Assembly: GCA_028285595.1 (NCBI GenBank)
Contig: JANQOW010000154.1
Span: 1 to 33,841, forward strand
Length of the DNA: 33,841 nt
Reading direction: 5' to 3'
From: Hyphomicrobiales bacterium
GTDB lineage: Bacteria; Pseudomonadota; Alphaproteobacteria; Rhizobiales; CAJQND01
The number at the start of each line of letters is the position of its first letter. The stretch's first letter is position 1. This document shows, in pieces, positions 9,954 to 19,700 of this stretch. The position numbers and the translations under genes were made by a program. The notes below the pieces were generated by a model that did not search any database, was not told the DNA's origin, and worked only from the letters and a program-made list of their open reading frames with translations.

Positions 9954-10064
9954 AACTTCAAACCAATGTGCAGGTTGGGTAGGCACGCGGGTACAAGATG
10001 ATCCGGCGGACCGGAGCCGATGTGCTGTACCCGTGAATAGCCTTGCGGGCAAGTGTCAATTCGG

Positions 10065-10805
10065 TCAGTGCCAATCTCCCAGCACCGATTGAACGAGGGC
10101 CAGGGCGGCGGTGCCGGCCGTATCAGCTCTCATAACGCGGGGGCCCAGTGAGATGGCTGTGACGAACTGCGAGCTGAGCAGAAGCTGCCGTTCCGCAGGG
10201 CTGAAGCCCCCCTCCGGCCCGATCAAAACGGCGGCCGGACCTGGTAGCAGCGCCTCCAGAACGGCCAAGGGCGAGGCCACCTCGGCGGCCTCATCGCAAA
10301 AGATCAGGTGGCGATTAGGATCCCAAGCATCCAACAGTGCGCCCAGCCGGACGGTCTCGCAGACCTCTGGCACGCTCAGCAGATTGCACTGCTCGGCAGC
10401 TTCAATTGCATTGGCGCGCATGCGTTCCAGCTTCACCCTGGCCACGTTCGTGCGGTCCGTGCGCACCGGTTGGAGCAGGGTGGCGCCCAGCTCGCTCGCC
10501 TTTTGCACCACATAGTCGAGCCTGGCATGCTTGAGCGGCGCGAAATAGTAGTGAATGTCCGCAAGCGCGCTCTGCGTTCTGGTTTGCCGCTCTGCTTGAA
10601 GCGATCCGCCGCGCTTGCTTAAAGCGCAGACCGTGCACAGCCATTCCCCATCCTGGCCATTGAAGAGGCGCACCTGATCGCCCGGCTTCAGACGCATCAC
10701 ATTGCCCAGATAATGGCTCTGGGCCTTCTCCAGTTCCACCTGCAGATCGGCCTGAAGCGGCTGTTCGGTGTAAAGGCGCGGGGTTTTGTGTAGGTCATCG
10801 CTCAT
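10065..10805 (-). CDS. rsmE: 16S rRNA (uracil(1498)-N(3))-methyltransferase
   Basis: 246 residues. N-terminal PUA-like part (LYTEQPLQADLQVELEKAQSHYLGNVMRLKPGDQVRLFNG), then a SPOUT knot domain: LDYVVQKASELG, VLIGPEGGFSPAE and SLGPRVMRADTAGTAAL, the SAM-binding trefoil-knot motifs of RsmE. It methylates U1498 of 16S rRNA. ATG 10805 is preferred; GTG 10808 is adjacent. It is divergent from ubiA (about 80 bp between starts) and probably cotranscribed with gshA. The gap to ubiA shows no clear promoter by eye. Confidence 0.94.
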   Translation of the reverse strand: MSDDLHKTPRLYTEQPLQADLQVELEKAQSHYLGNVMRLKPGDQVRLFNGQDGEWLCTVCALSKRGGSLQAERQTRTQSALADIHYYFAPLKHARLDYVVQKASELGATLLQPVRTDRTNVARVKLERMRANAIEAAEQCNLLSVPEVCETVRLGALLDAWDPNRHLIFCDEAAEVASPLAVLEALLPGPAAVLIGPEGGFSPAERQLLLSSQFVTAISLGPRVMRADTAGTAALALVQSVLGDWH

Positions 10806-10888
10806 CACGGCTGGTGTTAGCGTGCCCGGCTGCCTGTGTCATCCCATCCCTGGTTGTAAGACCCAGAATGCGCTAAATTCGCCATGAG

Positions 10889-11827
10889 ATGTTCAAGCCC
10901 TCCGGAGATATCACCGTCGCGGACCGCGCCCATGACTGGGTGGAACGATTTCTGCCGCGTCCCACGCGCCCCTATGCCCGGCTTTCCAGGTTCGACAGGC
11001 CTATCGGCACATGGTTGCTGCTGTTGCCCTGTTGGTGGTCCACAGCCATGGCCACAGGAGCAGCAGGCGGCGGCATGCCATCGGTTTGGTTCCTCGTCTT
11101 GTTCGCAATAGGGGCCACCTCGATGCGCGGGGCGGGCTGCACCTACAATGATATTGTAGACCGCGAGTACGATGCTCAAGTGGCCAGGTCCAGGTCGCGT
11201 CCAATCCCGGCAGGCCAGGTCAGTGTCACTCAAGCCTGGATCTTTTTGGTGGCACAGTCGCTCACCGGGCTGTTGGTGCTGCTGCAGTTCAACATGTTCG
11301 CCATCATTGTCGGCTTAGGATCTCTGCTGGTGGTGGCGGCTTATCCGTTCATGAAACGCATCACGTACTGGCCGCAGTTTGTGCTGGGGCTTGCCTTTAA
11401 CTGGGGTGCGTTGATGGGCTGGGCCGCCGTTTTGGGCGAACTCAGTTTGGCCGCTGTGCTGCTCTACATCGGGGGGATCCTGTGGACGTTGGCCTATGAC
11501 ACCATTTACGCCCATCAGGACAAGGAAGACGACGTCCTGATTGGCCTCAAATCCACCGCCCTGAAGTTTGGCGAGGCCACCCGTACCTGGCTCATCTGGT
11601 TCTTCTCCGGCGCATTTGTCTTCATTGCGGCGGCCGCCTATCTCGCGGGTGCTGGTGCGTTCTTTTATGTCGGGCTCATTGTGGCGGCAGGCCATGCCGC
11701 TTGGCAATTGCGCACACTCGACATTGACAATCCGGAGCTGTGCTTGAGGCTGTTTAAGTCAAACCGCGATCTGGGATTGATCATATTTGCCGCTTTCACG
11801 GTTGATGCACTGCTGAAGGCGTCCTAG
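10889..11827 (+). CDS. ubiA: 4-hydroxybenzoate polyprenyltransferase
   Basis: 312 residues, an integral membrane prenyltransferase with about eight hydrophobic segments. The two Asp-rich prenyl-diphosphate motifs are intact: NDIVDREYDAQVARSRSRP (from residue 87) and YDTIYAHQDKEDD (from about 203). It attaches the polyprenyl tail to 4-hydroxybenzoate in ubiquinone synthesis at the inner membrane. PRPTRPYARLSRFDRPIGTW is the usual UbiA entry sequence. It is followed after 10 bp by pmbA and is the first gene of a ubiA-pmbA-cysQ-DUF4170 run. Confidence 0.95.
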   Translation: MFKPSGDITVADRAHDWVERFLPRPTRPYARLSRFDRPIGTWLLLLPCWWSTAMATGAAGGGMPSVWFLVLFAIGATSMRGAGCTYNDIVDREYDAQVARSRSRPIPAGQVSVTQAWIFLVAQSLTGLLVLLQFNMFAIIVGLGSLLVVAAYPFMKRITYWPQFVLGLAFNWGALMGWAAVLGELSLAAVLLYIGGILWTLAYDTIYAHQDKEDDVLIGLKSTALKFGEATRTWLIWFFSGAFVFIAAAAYLAGAGAFFYVGLIVAAGHAAWQLRTLDIDNPELCLRLFKSNRDLGLIIFAAFTVDALLKAS

Positions 11828-11837
11828 ATAGGCGGCA

Positions 11838-13187
11838 ATGAGCACCTATGACGATTCCCATCTGCTGAACATTGCTGATCAGTGCCTCAGCCGCGCGGCC
11901 GCTCAGGGCGCCGATGCGGCCGATGTAATCCTCGGCGAAAGCCTGTCTGTGTCTTCGACGGTTCGCCTCGGAGCCCTGGAAGACGTGGAACGCTCTGAAG
12001 ATGTGGAGATGGGCCTCAGGGTCTTTGTGGGCCAATCGCAAGCGATTGTCTCCACTTCAGATTTCAGCGAGGACAGCCTGAAGGAAACCGCAGCGACTGC
12101 CGTGGCCATGGCCAAGGCCGCGCCGCCCGACCCTCACGCGGGATTGCCGGACGGCGCGGGCGGTGACGGGTTCGCCGGCGATCTTGATCTCTTCGACGAA
12201 TTCTCCCCCACCACCGATCAACTGCGCGACCAAGCCGGCGAGGCCGAAGCGGCTGCCCTTGCGGTGAAGGGCGTAAGCAACTCCATTGGAGCATCCGCGA
12301 GCCATGGCGTGACGGGCGTGGTCCTGGCGGCCTCCAACGGGTTTTCCGGCGCCTATCGTCGCTCCAGCCATTCTTTGTCCTGCGCCGTGCTGGCCGGGGA
12401 GGGCACGGCCATGGAGCGCGATTACGATTTTACCTCAAAGGTTCATCATTCAGATCTGCAAAGCGCAGGCGAAGTGGGCACCACCGCCGGAGACCGGGCC
12501 GTTAAGCGTTTGGGGGGGCGAAAGATGCCAACCCAGCAGGTGCCTGTCGTCTATCACCCGCGTGTGGCCTCACAACTTCTGGGCAATCTTGCCAGCGCGA
12601 TCTCCGGGAGCGCCATTGCCCGCGGCACGTCCTTCCTTAAGGACAAGATGGGCGAGCCGGTGTTTGCTGACCACATCACGATCATGGACGATCCGTTGCT
12701 CAGCCGCGGATCGCGCTCCAGGCCCTTCGATGCGGAAGGACAGTCGGCTCACGCGCTGAAGCTCATTGATGCAGGCCGGCTCACCACCTGGCTTTTGGAT
12801 GTGCGCACCGCCAATCAGCTCGAGTTAACAACCAACGGCCGCGCATCGCGAGGGATTTCAAGCGGTCCGTCTCCAAGCTCAACCAATCTCTTTATGGAAC
12901 CGGGCACGGTCAGTCCCGCCGAGCTGATGGGCGACATCAAGCAAGGCTTCTTCGTGATGGGCTTGATGGGCCGCGGCGGCAGCGTGATCACTGGCGACTA
13001 CAGTGAAGGAGCGAACGGGTTTTGGATTGAAAACGGCGAAATCACACACCCCGTGACCGAGGTTACGATCGCCGGGAACCTGGCAGACATGTATCAGGCG
13101 CTGACGCCCGCCAATGATCTTGAATTCAAAGGGGCCGTCAACGCACCGACCCTGCGCATCGAGGGCATGACCGTTGCAGGTAGCTGA
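11838..13187 (+). CDS. pmbA: TldE/PmbA-family metallopeptidase subunit
   Basis: 449 residues. N-terminal domain with GADAADVILGESLSVSSTVRLGALEDVERSED (typical of PmbA/TldE). The middle part carries VVYHPRVASQLLGNLASAISGSAIARGTSFLKDKMG, and the C-terminal domain has IDAGRLTTWLLDVRTANQL, NLFMEPG and GDYSEGANGFWIENGEI. TldE is the non-catalytic partner of TldD in a heterodimeric protease involved in peptide maturation and CcdA turnover; consistent with that, no HExxxH is seen. tldD is not in the window. Its end overlaps the start of cysQ by 14 bp. Confidence 0.93.
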   Translation: MSTYDDSHLLNIADQCLSRAAAQGADAADVILGESLSVSSTVRLGALEDVERSEDVEMGLRVFVGQSQAIVSTSDFSEDSLKETAATAVAMAKAAPPDPHAGLPDGAGGDGFAGDLDLFDEFSPTTDQLRDQAGEAEAAALAVKGVSNSIGASASHGVTGVVLAASNGFSGAYRRSSHSLSCAVLAGEGTAMERDYDFTSKVHHSDLQSAGEVGTTAGDRAVKRLGGRKMPTQQVPVVYHPRVASQLLGNLASAISGSAIARGTSFLKDKMGEPVFADHITIMDDPLLSRGSRSRPFDAEGQSAHALKLIDAGRLTTWLLDVRTANQLELTTNGRASRGISSGPSPSSTNLFMEPGTVSPAELMGDIKQGFFVMGLMGRGGSVITGDYSEGANGFWIENGEITHPVTEVTIAGNLADMYQALTPANDLEFKGAVNAPTLRIEGMTVAGS

Positions 13188-13983
13188 CACTCATCCGCTG
13201 AGCCGCGATCATAAGGTGCTCCTTGAGGCGATGAGCGAGGCGGGCGAGCTCGCAAGATCCCTGTTTCAACGTGGGGTGGAAACCTGGGAAAAAGAGGACA
13301 AGACGCCGGTCACGGAAGCCGACCTTGCCGTAGACACCTTGTTGCGCGAGAGACTTGCCGAGGCGCGTCCCGATTATGGCTGGCTCTCTGAAGAAACCCA
13401 GGAGAATCCGGCCCGCCGGAACTTCAAGCGGGTGTGGATCGTCGATCCCATAGATGGAACGAAAGGCTTTGTGCGCGGCACGGACCAATGGTGCATCTCC
13501 GCAGCCCTGGTGGAGGAGGGCTTGCCGCTTCTGGGCATCATCGTCAATCCGATGCGCGGCGAAGTGTTCGAGGCGGCGCGCGGGGAAGGCGCCTTCTGCA
13601 ACGGAGCTAAACTGGCTGCCAGTGTGCCGGGAGATGTGCCGGGCTGCCATCTCATCATGCACACCATCATTCTCAACTCCAAAAAGTGGGCCAAGCCGTG
13701 GCCTGAGATCAACCTATCGATGCAGACCTCCATGGCGATGCGCCTTTGCCGCGTTGCCACGGGCGAGGCAGACGGGACAGTGGCCATCTCCGGGAAATCC
13801 GACTGGGATCTGGCCGCGGCAGATCTCATGGTGCAAGAGGCAGGAGGTCGTGTGACCGACCTCAAAGGTGCGTCCATGCGTTACAACGGCCCTGAGACCC
13901 GTCATCATGGCATTGTGGGAGCGGGCATAAGGTTTCATGATCAGCTTCTGGACCACACGCGTGGCTGGAAGCGCAACATTTGA
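13174..13983 (+). CDS. cysQ: 3'(2'),5'-bisphosphate nucleotidase / inositol monophosphatase family protein
   Basis: 269 residues of the Li-sensitive Mg-dependent phosphatase family. Metal site motifs: Glu in LSEET (about residue 73), WIVDPIDGTKGFVRG (about 88-102) and SDWDLAAADLMVQEAGG (about 208-224). CysQ-like enzymes remove 3'-phosphate from PAP made in sulfate assimilation, but related inositol phosphatases share all these motifs. The start is uncertain: TTG 13174 overlaps pmbA and suggests coupling; ATG 13231 (MSEAGELARS) is an alternative. The order pmbA-cysQ-DUF4170 is common in Hyphomicrobiales and supports the CysQ call. Confidence 0.85.
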   Translation: MQVADTHPLSRDHKVLLEAMSEAGELARSLFQRGVETWEKEDKTPVTEADLAVDTLLRERLAEARPDYGWLSEETQENPARRNFKRVWIVDPIDGTKGFVRGTDQWCISAALVEEGLPLLGIIVNPMRGEVFEAARGEGAFCNGAKLAASVPGDVPGCHLIMHTIILNSKKWAKPWPEINLSMQTSMAMRLCRVATGEADGTVAISGKSDWDLAAADLMVQEAGGRVTDLKGASMRYNGPETRHHGIVGAGIRFHDQLLDHTRGWKRNI

Positions 13984-13999
13984 TGGAGGTGGGCAAACG

Positions 14000-14251
14000 A
14001 TGAGCGATACCGAGAAACAACCCAGGCAACTGCTTCACCTGGTGTTTGGCGGCGAGCTGGAATCGCTGGAGGGCACGGACTTTGCCGATCTGAACGCCCT
14101 GGATATCGTGGGGATCTACCCCAATTACGCCGAGGCGGAGAAAGCTTGGCGCGCGAAGGCCCAGTCCACCGTGGACAATGCTCACATGCGCTACTTCATT
14201 GTCCACATGCACAAACTGCTGGATCCGGACGGAGACGGGCAGTTTGGCTGA
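14000..14251 (+). CDS. DUF4170 domain-containing small protein
   Basis: 83 residues, acidic, soluble, no signal or membrane segment. The text LLHLVFGGELESLEGTDFADLNALDIVGIYPNYAEAEKAWRAKAQSTVDNAHMRYFIVHMHKLLDP, read in short pieces, matches the DUF4170 family of alphaproteobacteria, which has no known function. ATG 14000 has a GGAGG at 13985-13989, about 10 bp upstream. It is the last gene of the ubiA run, only 16 bp after cysQ, and converges with mutY (6-bp gap). Confidence 0.88.
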   Translation: MSDTEKQPRQLLHLVFGGELESLEGTDFADLNALDIVGIYPNYAEAEKAWRAKAQSTVDNAHMRYFIVHMHKLLDPDGDGQFG

Positions 14252-14257
14252 CGTCTG

Positions 14258-15325
14258 TTAGCTGAGGACCGCCGCACAGACTTTTCGCATGACGCTGGGC
14301 AGGGCCTCGGAGTTCAGCTCTGCACGCGTGACCCACCGCAGGTTGGGATCGGGCAACGGGCCTTTGCCCACGCGTGCCTCCGTCGACCAGATCTCCAGCT
14401 CAAGGTGAAAATGGGTAAAGGTGTGCCGCACTGTGCGCTTCAAATCGCGCCACTGCGCACGAACCGGTGCTGATCCTGACGGATCCGCCGGCGGTGTTTC
14501 GCTCCAGTCGGTCGAAGGCACTTCCATCATCCCACCAAGCAGGCCGCGTTCCGGCCGGCGCCGCAGCAGCACGGCACCGTCGCTGCGCTCGATCCAAAAG
14601 CAGGTGCCATACCGGGTCGGCTTGGCCTTCTTTGGGGCTTTCCGTGGCAAGGTCTCTGCAATCCCCAGCTGCCGACCCCGGCACCCTTCAGTCCACGGGC
14701 AGATCAGGCAGTTGGCTTTGCGCGGCGCGCAGATGGTGGCGCCAAGATCCATGAGCGCCTGAGCAAAATCTCCCGCACGCGCTTTCGGGACCAGGTCTTG
14801 CGCCTTGCTTTTGATTTCCGGTTTCGCATCCGGCAGTGGAGTTTCAATGCCATAGTACCGGGCGAGCACGCGCTCCACGTTTCCATCGACCGCCGCGTTA
14901 GGCTCATCAAAGGCGATGGCGGCGATGGCCCCGGCTGTGTAGGGACCAATGCCGGGTAGCTTTTGAAGTTCGGCGGCAGACCGGGGAAACTGGCCGCCAT
15001 GGTTTTCGGAGATCTGGCGCGCGCACTTGTGCAGATTTCTCGCCCGGGCGTAGTATCCAAGCCCCGCCCAGGCCTTCAGAACGTCATCCAGCTCAGCGGC
15101 CGCCAGAGCATGCACATCCGGCCAGGTGCGGGTGAATTTTAGGAAGTAGTCTTTCACCGCTGCAACGGTGGTTTGCTGCAGCATGATTTCCGATAACCAC
15201 ACGTGATAGGCGTCGGTCCTGTTGGGCCCGCCAGGGGGTGCGCGCCAGGGCAAAACCCGGTGATGGCGGTCGTACCATGCGAGCAGCGCCGCAGAGAGAT
15301 TTGTGGATTCTAACAAAGATTTCAC
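14258..15325 (-). CDS. mutY: A/G-specific adenine DNA glycosylase
   Basis: 355 residues. HhH-GPD glycosylase domain with SEIMLQQTTVAAV (catalytic Glu), the hairpin LPGIGPYTAGAIAAIAFDEP and catalytic Asp in AAVDGNVERV. A [4Fe-4S] loop C-x6-C-x2-C-x5-C follows (CAPRKANCLICPWTEGC), then a NUDIX-like C-terminal domain that reads 8-oxoG. It removes adenine mispaired with 8-oxoguanine. Start GTG 15325 is chosen because the conserved region begins a few residues later; the in-frame ATG at 15418 would overlap the divergent DUF721 gene. The 73-bp gap to that gene holds a TATAGT (15359-15364) on the plus strand without a good -35. Confidence 0.93.
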   Translation of the reverse strand: MKSLLESTNLSAALLAWYDRHHRVLPWRAPPGGPNRTDAYHVWLSEIMLQQTTVAAVKDYFLKFTRTWPDVHALAAAELDDVLKAWAGLGYYARARNLHKCARQISENHGGQFPRSAAELQKLPGIGPYTAGAIAAIAFDEPNAAVDGNVERVLARYYGIETPLPDAKPEIKSKAQDLVPKARAGDFAQALMDLGATICAPRKANCLICPWTEGCRGRQLGIAETLPRKAPKKAKPTRYGTCFWIERSDGAVLLRRRPERGLLGGMMEVPSTDWSETPPADPSGSAPVRAQWRDLKRTVRHTFTHFHLELEIWSTEARVGKGPLPDPNLRWVTRAELNSEALPSVMRKVCAAVLS

Positions 15326-15398
15326 TTCTCTGTTGGTGGAACAACGCTCTAAGAGGCGTATAGTGGCTCTACGAAGAGAACGCAAAGAGCGATCAGCG

Positions 15399-15899
15399 AT
15401 GGCAACCGCAATCGGCAAGCATGTGGACAGATTGACCCGCGGCGCCTTTGGCGCCCATGGCTTCGCCTATGCCCAGATTCTGACGCATTGGGAGACGATT
15501 GTGGGGCCTGAATTGGCCGAGTTCTGCCAGCCGGAGCGTCTCCGGTGGCCAGCCGGCCAGGAACGCATCAGGCACGAACGCCGCCGGTTGGGCGGCACGC
15601 TGACAGTGCGGGTCGAAGGCCCAGCAGCGATTGAACTCCAACACGAAAGCCCCCATGTGATTGAGCGCCTTAACACTTACTATGGCTACCAGGCCGTGAC
15701 GGCGATCAAAATTGTCCAGGGCCCCATCAATCGTGGCTTGGAACGGAACCAACGCCCGCCGGTGGGCCCTCTGCCTGCAGCCGAGGAGGCCGGTCTCCAA
15801 CGTGATGTGGATCACGTGGAAGATGAGCACCTGCGGCAGGCCTTAGTTCGGCTTGGGCGCGGGGCACTAGCGGCAAAATCAAAACGGCGGAAAGTCTGA
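15399..15899 (+). CDS. DUF721 (DciA-like) protein
   Basis: 166 residues. The DUF721 domain covers residues 10-110: GAFGAHGFAYAQILTHWETIVG, then LAEFCQPERLRWP and LTVRVEGPAAIELQHESP, ending VTAIKIVQGPI. Members related to DciA load or recruit the replicative helicase DnaB; the alphaproteobacterial version carries a basic C-terminal tail, seen here as SKRRKV. Start ATG 15399 is preferred over GTG 15303, which overlaps mutY. It is followed after 48 bp by the dsbA-like gene, and the mutY / DUF721-dsbA-smc order is conserved in Hyphomicrobiales. Confidence 0.85.
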   Translation: MATAIGKHVDRLTRGAFGAHGFAYAQILTHWETIVGPELAEFCQPERLRWPAGQERIRHERRRLGGTLTVRVEGPAAIELQHESPHVIERLNTYYGYQAVTAIKIVQGPINRGLERNQRPPVGPLPAAEEAGLQRDVDHVEDEHLRQALVRLGRGALAAKSKRRKV

Positions 15900-15947
15900 A
15901 GCTTATCCGTCTTAGTTTCATACATTAGACCAATGTCAGGAAAACAC

Positions 15948-16580
15948 ATGACACCCACCAGACGCACTCTCCTCCTTTCGGCCGCCGCCGCTGGAATTGC
16001 GCTGCCCGCGCTGCCTGCCCTGGCGCAGACCGCAGATTTGGACAAGCTCATGAAGGCCGGCCCCTTGGGCGAGATGGCAATTGGCGAAGACAATGCGCCT
16101 GTGACCATTATCGAATATGCCTCGGCCACCTGCCCGCACTGCGCAAACTTCCACAAAGGCACGTTCAAGGAGCTGGAGGAAAAGTACATCAAGACCGGAA
16201 AAGTCAGGTTCGTGTTCCGGGAGTTTCCCTTTGATAACCCGTCCTTGGCGGCATTCATGCTGGCGCGGTGTGCGCCCAAGGACAAGTTCTTCCCTATGAT
16301 CGATGTCCTGTTCCAACAGCAGAGCAAATGGGCCAGCCAAGGCTCGGATGTGCGCGGCGAGCTCTTCAACATTGCCCGACTGGCCGGGTTCACCGAGAAA
16401 ACGTTCGAGGAATGCCTGAAGAACGAAGAAGTGGCTAAGGGCGTCATCGCCGTGCGAGATTTAGGGACAGAGCTGGGCGTGTCTTCAACACCCACATTCT
16501 TCGTCAATGGGGTTATGATGAAGGGCAATAACGGTTTGGCGCAGTTTGAGGCGATGATAAAGCCGCATCTCACCAACTGA
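15948..16580 (+). CDS. DsbA-family thiol:disulfide oxidoreductase with Tat-like signal
   Basis: 210 residues from ATG 15948, which has AGGAAAA just upstream; ATG 15933 is possible. The N-terminus PTRRTLLLSAAAAG then hydrophobic PALPALAQT is a twin-arginine-like export signal with cleavage after ALA. The mature part is a thioredoxin fold with active-site CPHC (Cys62, Cys65), an inserted helical domain and the cis-Pro loop SSTPTFFVNG. It probably acts on disulfides in the periplasm. It sits between DUF721 and smc, a position conserved in the order although it has no functional link to SMC. Confidence 0.92.
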   Translation: MTPTRRTLLLSAAAAGIALPALPALAQTADLDKLMKAGPLGEMAIGEDNAPVTIIEYASATCPHCANFHKGTFKELEEKYIKTGKVRFVFREFPFDNPSLAAFMLARCAPKDKFFPMIDVLFQQQSKWASQGSDVRGELFNIARLAGFTEKTFEECLKNEEVAKGVIAVRDLGTELGVSSTPTFFVNGVMMKGNNGLAQFEAMIKPHLTN

Positions 16581-16636
16581 CCGCCCGTGTTTGGCTCCAG
16601 CCGGCGTCAAAGGGGTGGATAGAGTGCTTGCGGCTT

Positions 16637-16666
16637 TTGCGCGAATCAATTTGCGCCCTGCATAAC
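16637..16666 (+). promoter_or_regulatory. Candidate smc promoter with GANTC in the spacer
   Basis: TTGCGC (16637-16642), 18 bp, CATAAC (16661-16666). GAATC (16643-16647) directly follows the -35. In Caulobacter, GcrA acts with sigma70 at promoters that carry methylated GANTC near the core elements. The -35 is poor (3 of 6), so this is tentative. Confidence 0.35.
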
Positions 16667-16701
16667 TTGGCGTAAGGGACGCCTTTTTTGGGGCCAGTTG
16701 T

Positions 16702-19700
16702 ATGAAGTTTTCGCGTTTGCGCCTGTCCGGCTTCAAATCCTTTGTGGAGCCGACCGAGTTTCTTATTGAACCGGGCCTGACAGGCGTCGTCGGACCAAAT
16801 GGCTGCGGCAAATCGAATTTGCTTGAAGCATTGCGCTGGGTGATGGGTGAAAACTCATACAAATCCATGCGCGGTTCCGGCATGGATGACGTGATCTTCA
16901 ATGGTTCGGGCAACCGTCCTCAGCGCAACATGGCAGAAGTTACGGTCTACCTGGACAATTCCGGCCGCACCGCACCTGCCGGCTTTAACGAAGCTGATGA
17001 GCTGGAAGTCTCGCGGCGTATCGAACGCGAAGCCGGCTCCGCTTACCGGATCAACGGCAAAGACGCCCGCGCGCGTGATGTTCAGCTCTTATTCGCCGAT
17101 GCATCCACAGGCTCCCGCTCGCCGGCGCTTGTGCGTCAGGGACAGATCTCTGAGATCATCAACGCCAAACCGCAGAACCGTCGCCGCATCCTGGAAGAGG
17201 CCGCCGGGATCACAGGGCTGCACACGCGGCGCCATGAGGCCGAGCTCAAGCTGAACGGCGCGGAGACCAACCTGACGCGCCTTGATGATGTGGTCGGCCA
17301 ACTGGAACAGCAATTGGCTGGACTGAAACGCCAGGCACGCCAGGCCAAGCGCTACCGCAATCTTTCCGGCGAAATCCGCAAACACGAAGCTGCTCAGCTC
17401 TACGCCTCATGGCGCGAAGCACGTGACACGGTGAACGCGACCGCTGAAGAGTTTGAAGAGGTGGCCAAGGTTCTGGGCCAACACACCAAGTTGGGGTCGG
17501 AAGCAAACCGGGCGCAACTTGATGCCTCGGAAAAGTTGCCCAAGCTACGCGAAGAAGAAATGGTCCGCGCTGCCGTGGTGCAGCGCCTATCGGTTCAGCG
17601 CGATAATCTGGAAGCTGAGGAGCGCCGCGCCAATGAGCGCCGCACGGAGCTGGAAGGCCGTCTCGCCCAATGCGCTGAAGATACCAAGCGTGAAGAAGAC
17701 CTTCTGTCTGAAACCAACACGATCCGCACCCGGCTGGATGACGAGCAGGGGGCTTTGGAGACCGCGGAAGCGGGTGACGCAGACGCGCGCGGCGCAGCAG
17801 CAAAGGCCATGCAGGCTGCCGCGGCAAAGGTGGGGGAAAGCCAATCGTCGCTTGATGAAGCCAATCGCAAACTGTCCGACATGGCAGCCCGCCGGGCCGC
17901 CCTGGAGCGTTCGGTTGCCGATCTGGCCAATCGTCTGGCAGCGCTCGGCAGTGAGCTCGCCAAGGTTGACGAAGAACTGGAATCACTAAGCGGCGACAAT
18001 GGTTTCACGGCTAAACTTGATTCTCTTTCTGCACAGTTAAAAACTCTGATTGAGCAGAATGAGGAGGCTGGCAAGTCCGTTGAAGAGGCTGAAGCGCGCG
18101 TTCAAAAGCTCAGAGATGAGGAAGCCTCCGCTCGCGCCTCTTATGACGAGACGCGGCGCCGATCAGACACCTTGTCCACTGAAGTGCGCACCCTCACCAA
18201 GATGCTCAATGTGGCTGATGGTGAACTCTGGCCACCGTTGATCGATGCGGTCAAGGTGGAGCCAGGGTATGAGACAGCCTTGGGCGCCGCCTTGGGCGAG
18301 GATTTGGAAGCTGCAGGCGACAACACGGCGCCCGTCCATTGGGATGCGCTGCCGCCCCTGGAAGCTCCTCAAGATTTGCCGTCAGAGGCTGAAGCCCTGA
18401 TCAATTTCGTCCAAGGTCCTGAAGCCCTGACGCGCCGCCTTTCGCAGGTCGGGATTGTTGTGCCGGAAGAAGGCAAGCGCCTCCAGGCCGGATTGAAGCC
18501 GGGCCAACGACTGGTGTCACGCGCAGGCGATTTGTGGCGCTGGGACGGCTATACCTCTGCCGCCGAAGCGCCGACCCTGGCGGCGCGGCGCCTGGAAGAG
18601 CGCAACCGTTTGGGCCAGCTCCAGCAAGATGCCGCCGCAGCCTCCAAAGAGGCCGATCAACTGCGCACCATCCATCAAAAAGCACGCGATGATCTGAGTG
18701 CCGCCGTGGAGGCGGAGAAGGCGGCTCGCCAGCAGCGCCGCGAAGCTTCAGGTGCTCTGGATGACGCACGCGGGGCTCTTGGCGCCCATGAGCGTGAGAT
18801 GGCCGATCAGTCGGCCCGGGCAAGTGCGTTGCAGGAGGCGAGGCGGCGCATTGAGGCCAGCGTTCAAGAGGCCAAAGACGCCCATGGAGCCGCAGAGAAA
18901 GACTTAGAGGGCCTGGAGAGTTCAAAGGCCCTTGAGGGCCAGATCGAAGAGCTGAGGGCTGCGGCCGAAGCTGACCGCAATGCTTATGCAGAAGCCCGCG
19001 CGACCCATGATGGCCTGGAGCGGGAAGCCCAGACCCGGGCCAATCGTTTGAATGCCATCTCCGAGGAACGCGCCGCCTGGGCCTCCCGGATCGAAAAGGC
19101 CAATTCGCAGATTGAAACCCTCAAGGCCAGGGCCAAGCAGGCCCAAGAGGAGCTTGAAGGTTTGTCCGGCCAGCCCGCCGAATGGGAGGCCAAACGCAAC
19201 AAGCTCCTAAGTGCGCTCTCCGATGCGGAGAAGGAACGCACGGAAGCGGCCGATGTTTTGGCTGCGGCAGAGACCAAGCTTACGGAACTGACACGCATTG
19301 AGCGTGATGCACTGGATGCATTGGCGGAAACGCGCGAGGCGCATGCCCGCGCAGAAGCGCGCCTGGAGGCGCAGCGCGAGCGTCTGGAAGAGATGACGGC
19401 CCGGATTGCCGACACGCTGGAGTGCAAACCTGAGGAAGCGCTGGAACTGGCAGGGTTCACTGAGTCATCTGAAATGCCCGAGCTTGCGCAGATTGAGACC
19501 AAGCTGGAGAAGCTGAAGGCCGAGCGCGAGCGGCTTGGTGGCGTAAACCTGCGGGCGGAAGAAGAGGTTGAGGAGATCACCACTCAGGTTGAGGAGCTTG
19601 TCACCGAACGTGAGGATGTGATCAGCGCCATCAACAAGCTGCGCGGCGCCATTGGCTCGCTCAACAGGGAGGCCCGTCAGCGCCTTCTGGCCGCCTTTGA

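Noticed and set aside
9954..10052. Extension of gshA to the TTG at 10052.
   Set aside because: The added residues are not conserved in the plant-type GCS family, and GTG 9953 gives the usual length.
15326..15418. Extension of mutY to the in-frame ATG at 15418.
   Set aside because: It would overlap the divergent DUF721 start, and MutY proteins begin close to the conserved LLAWYDRHHRVLPWR segment.
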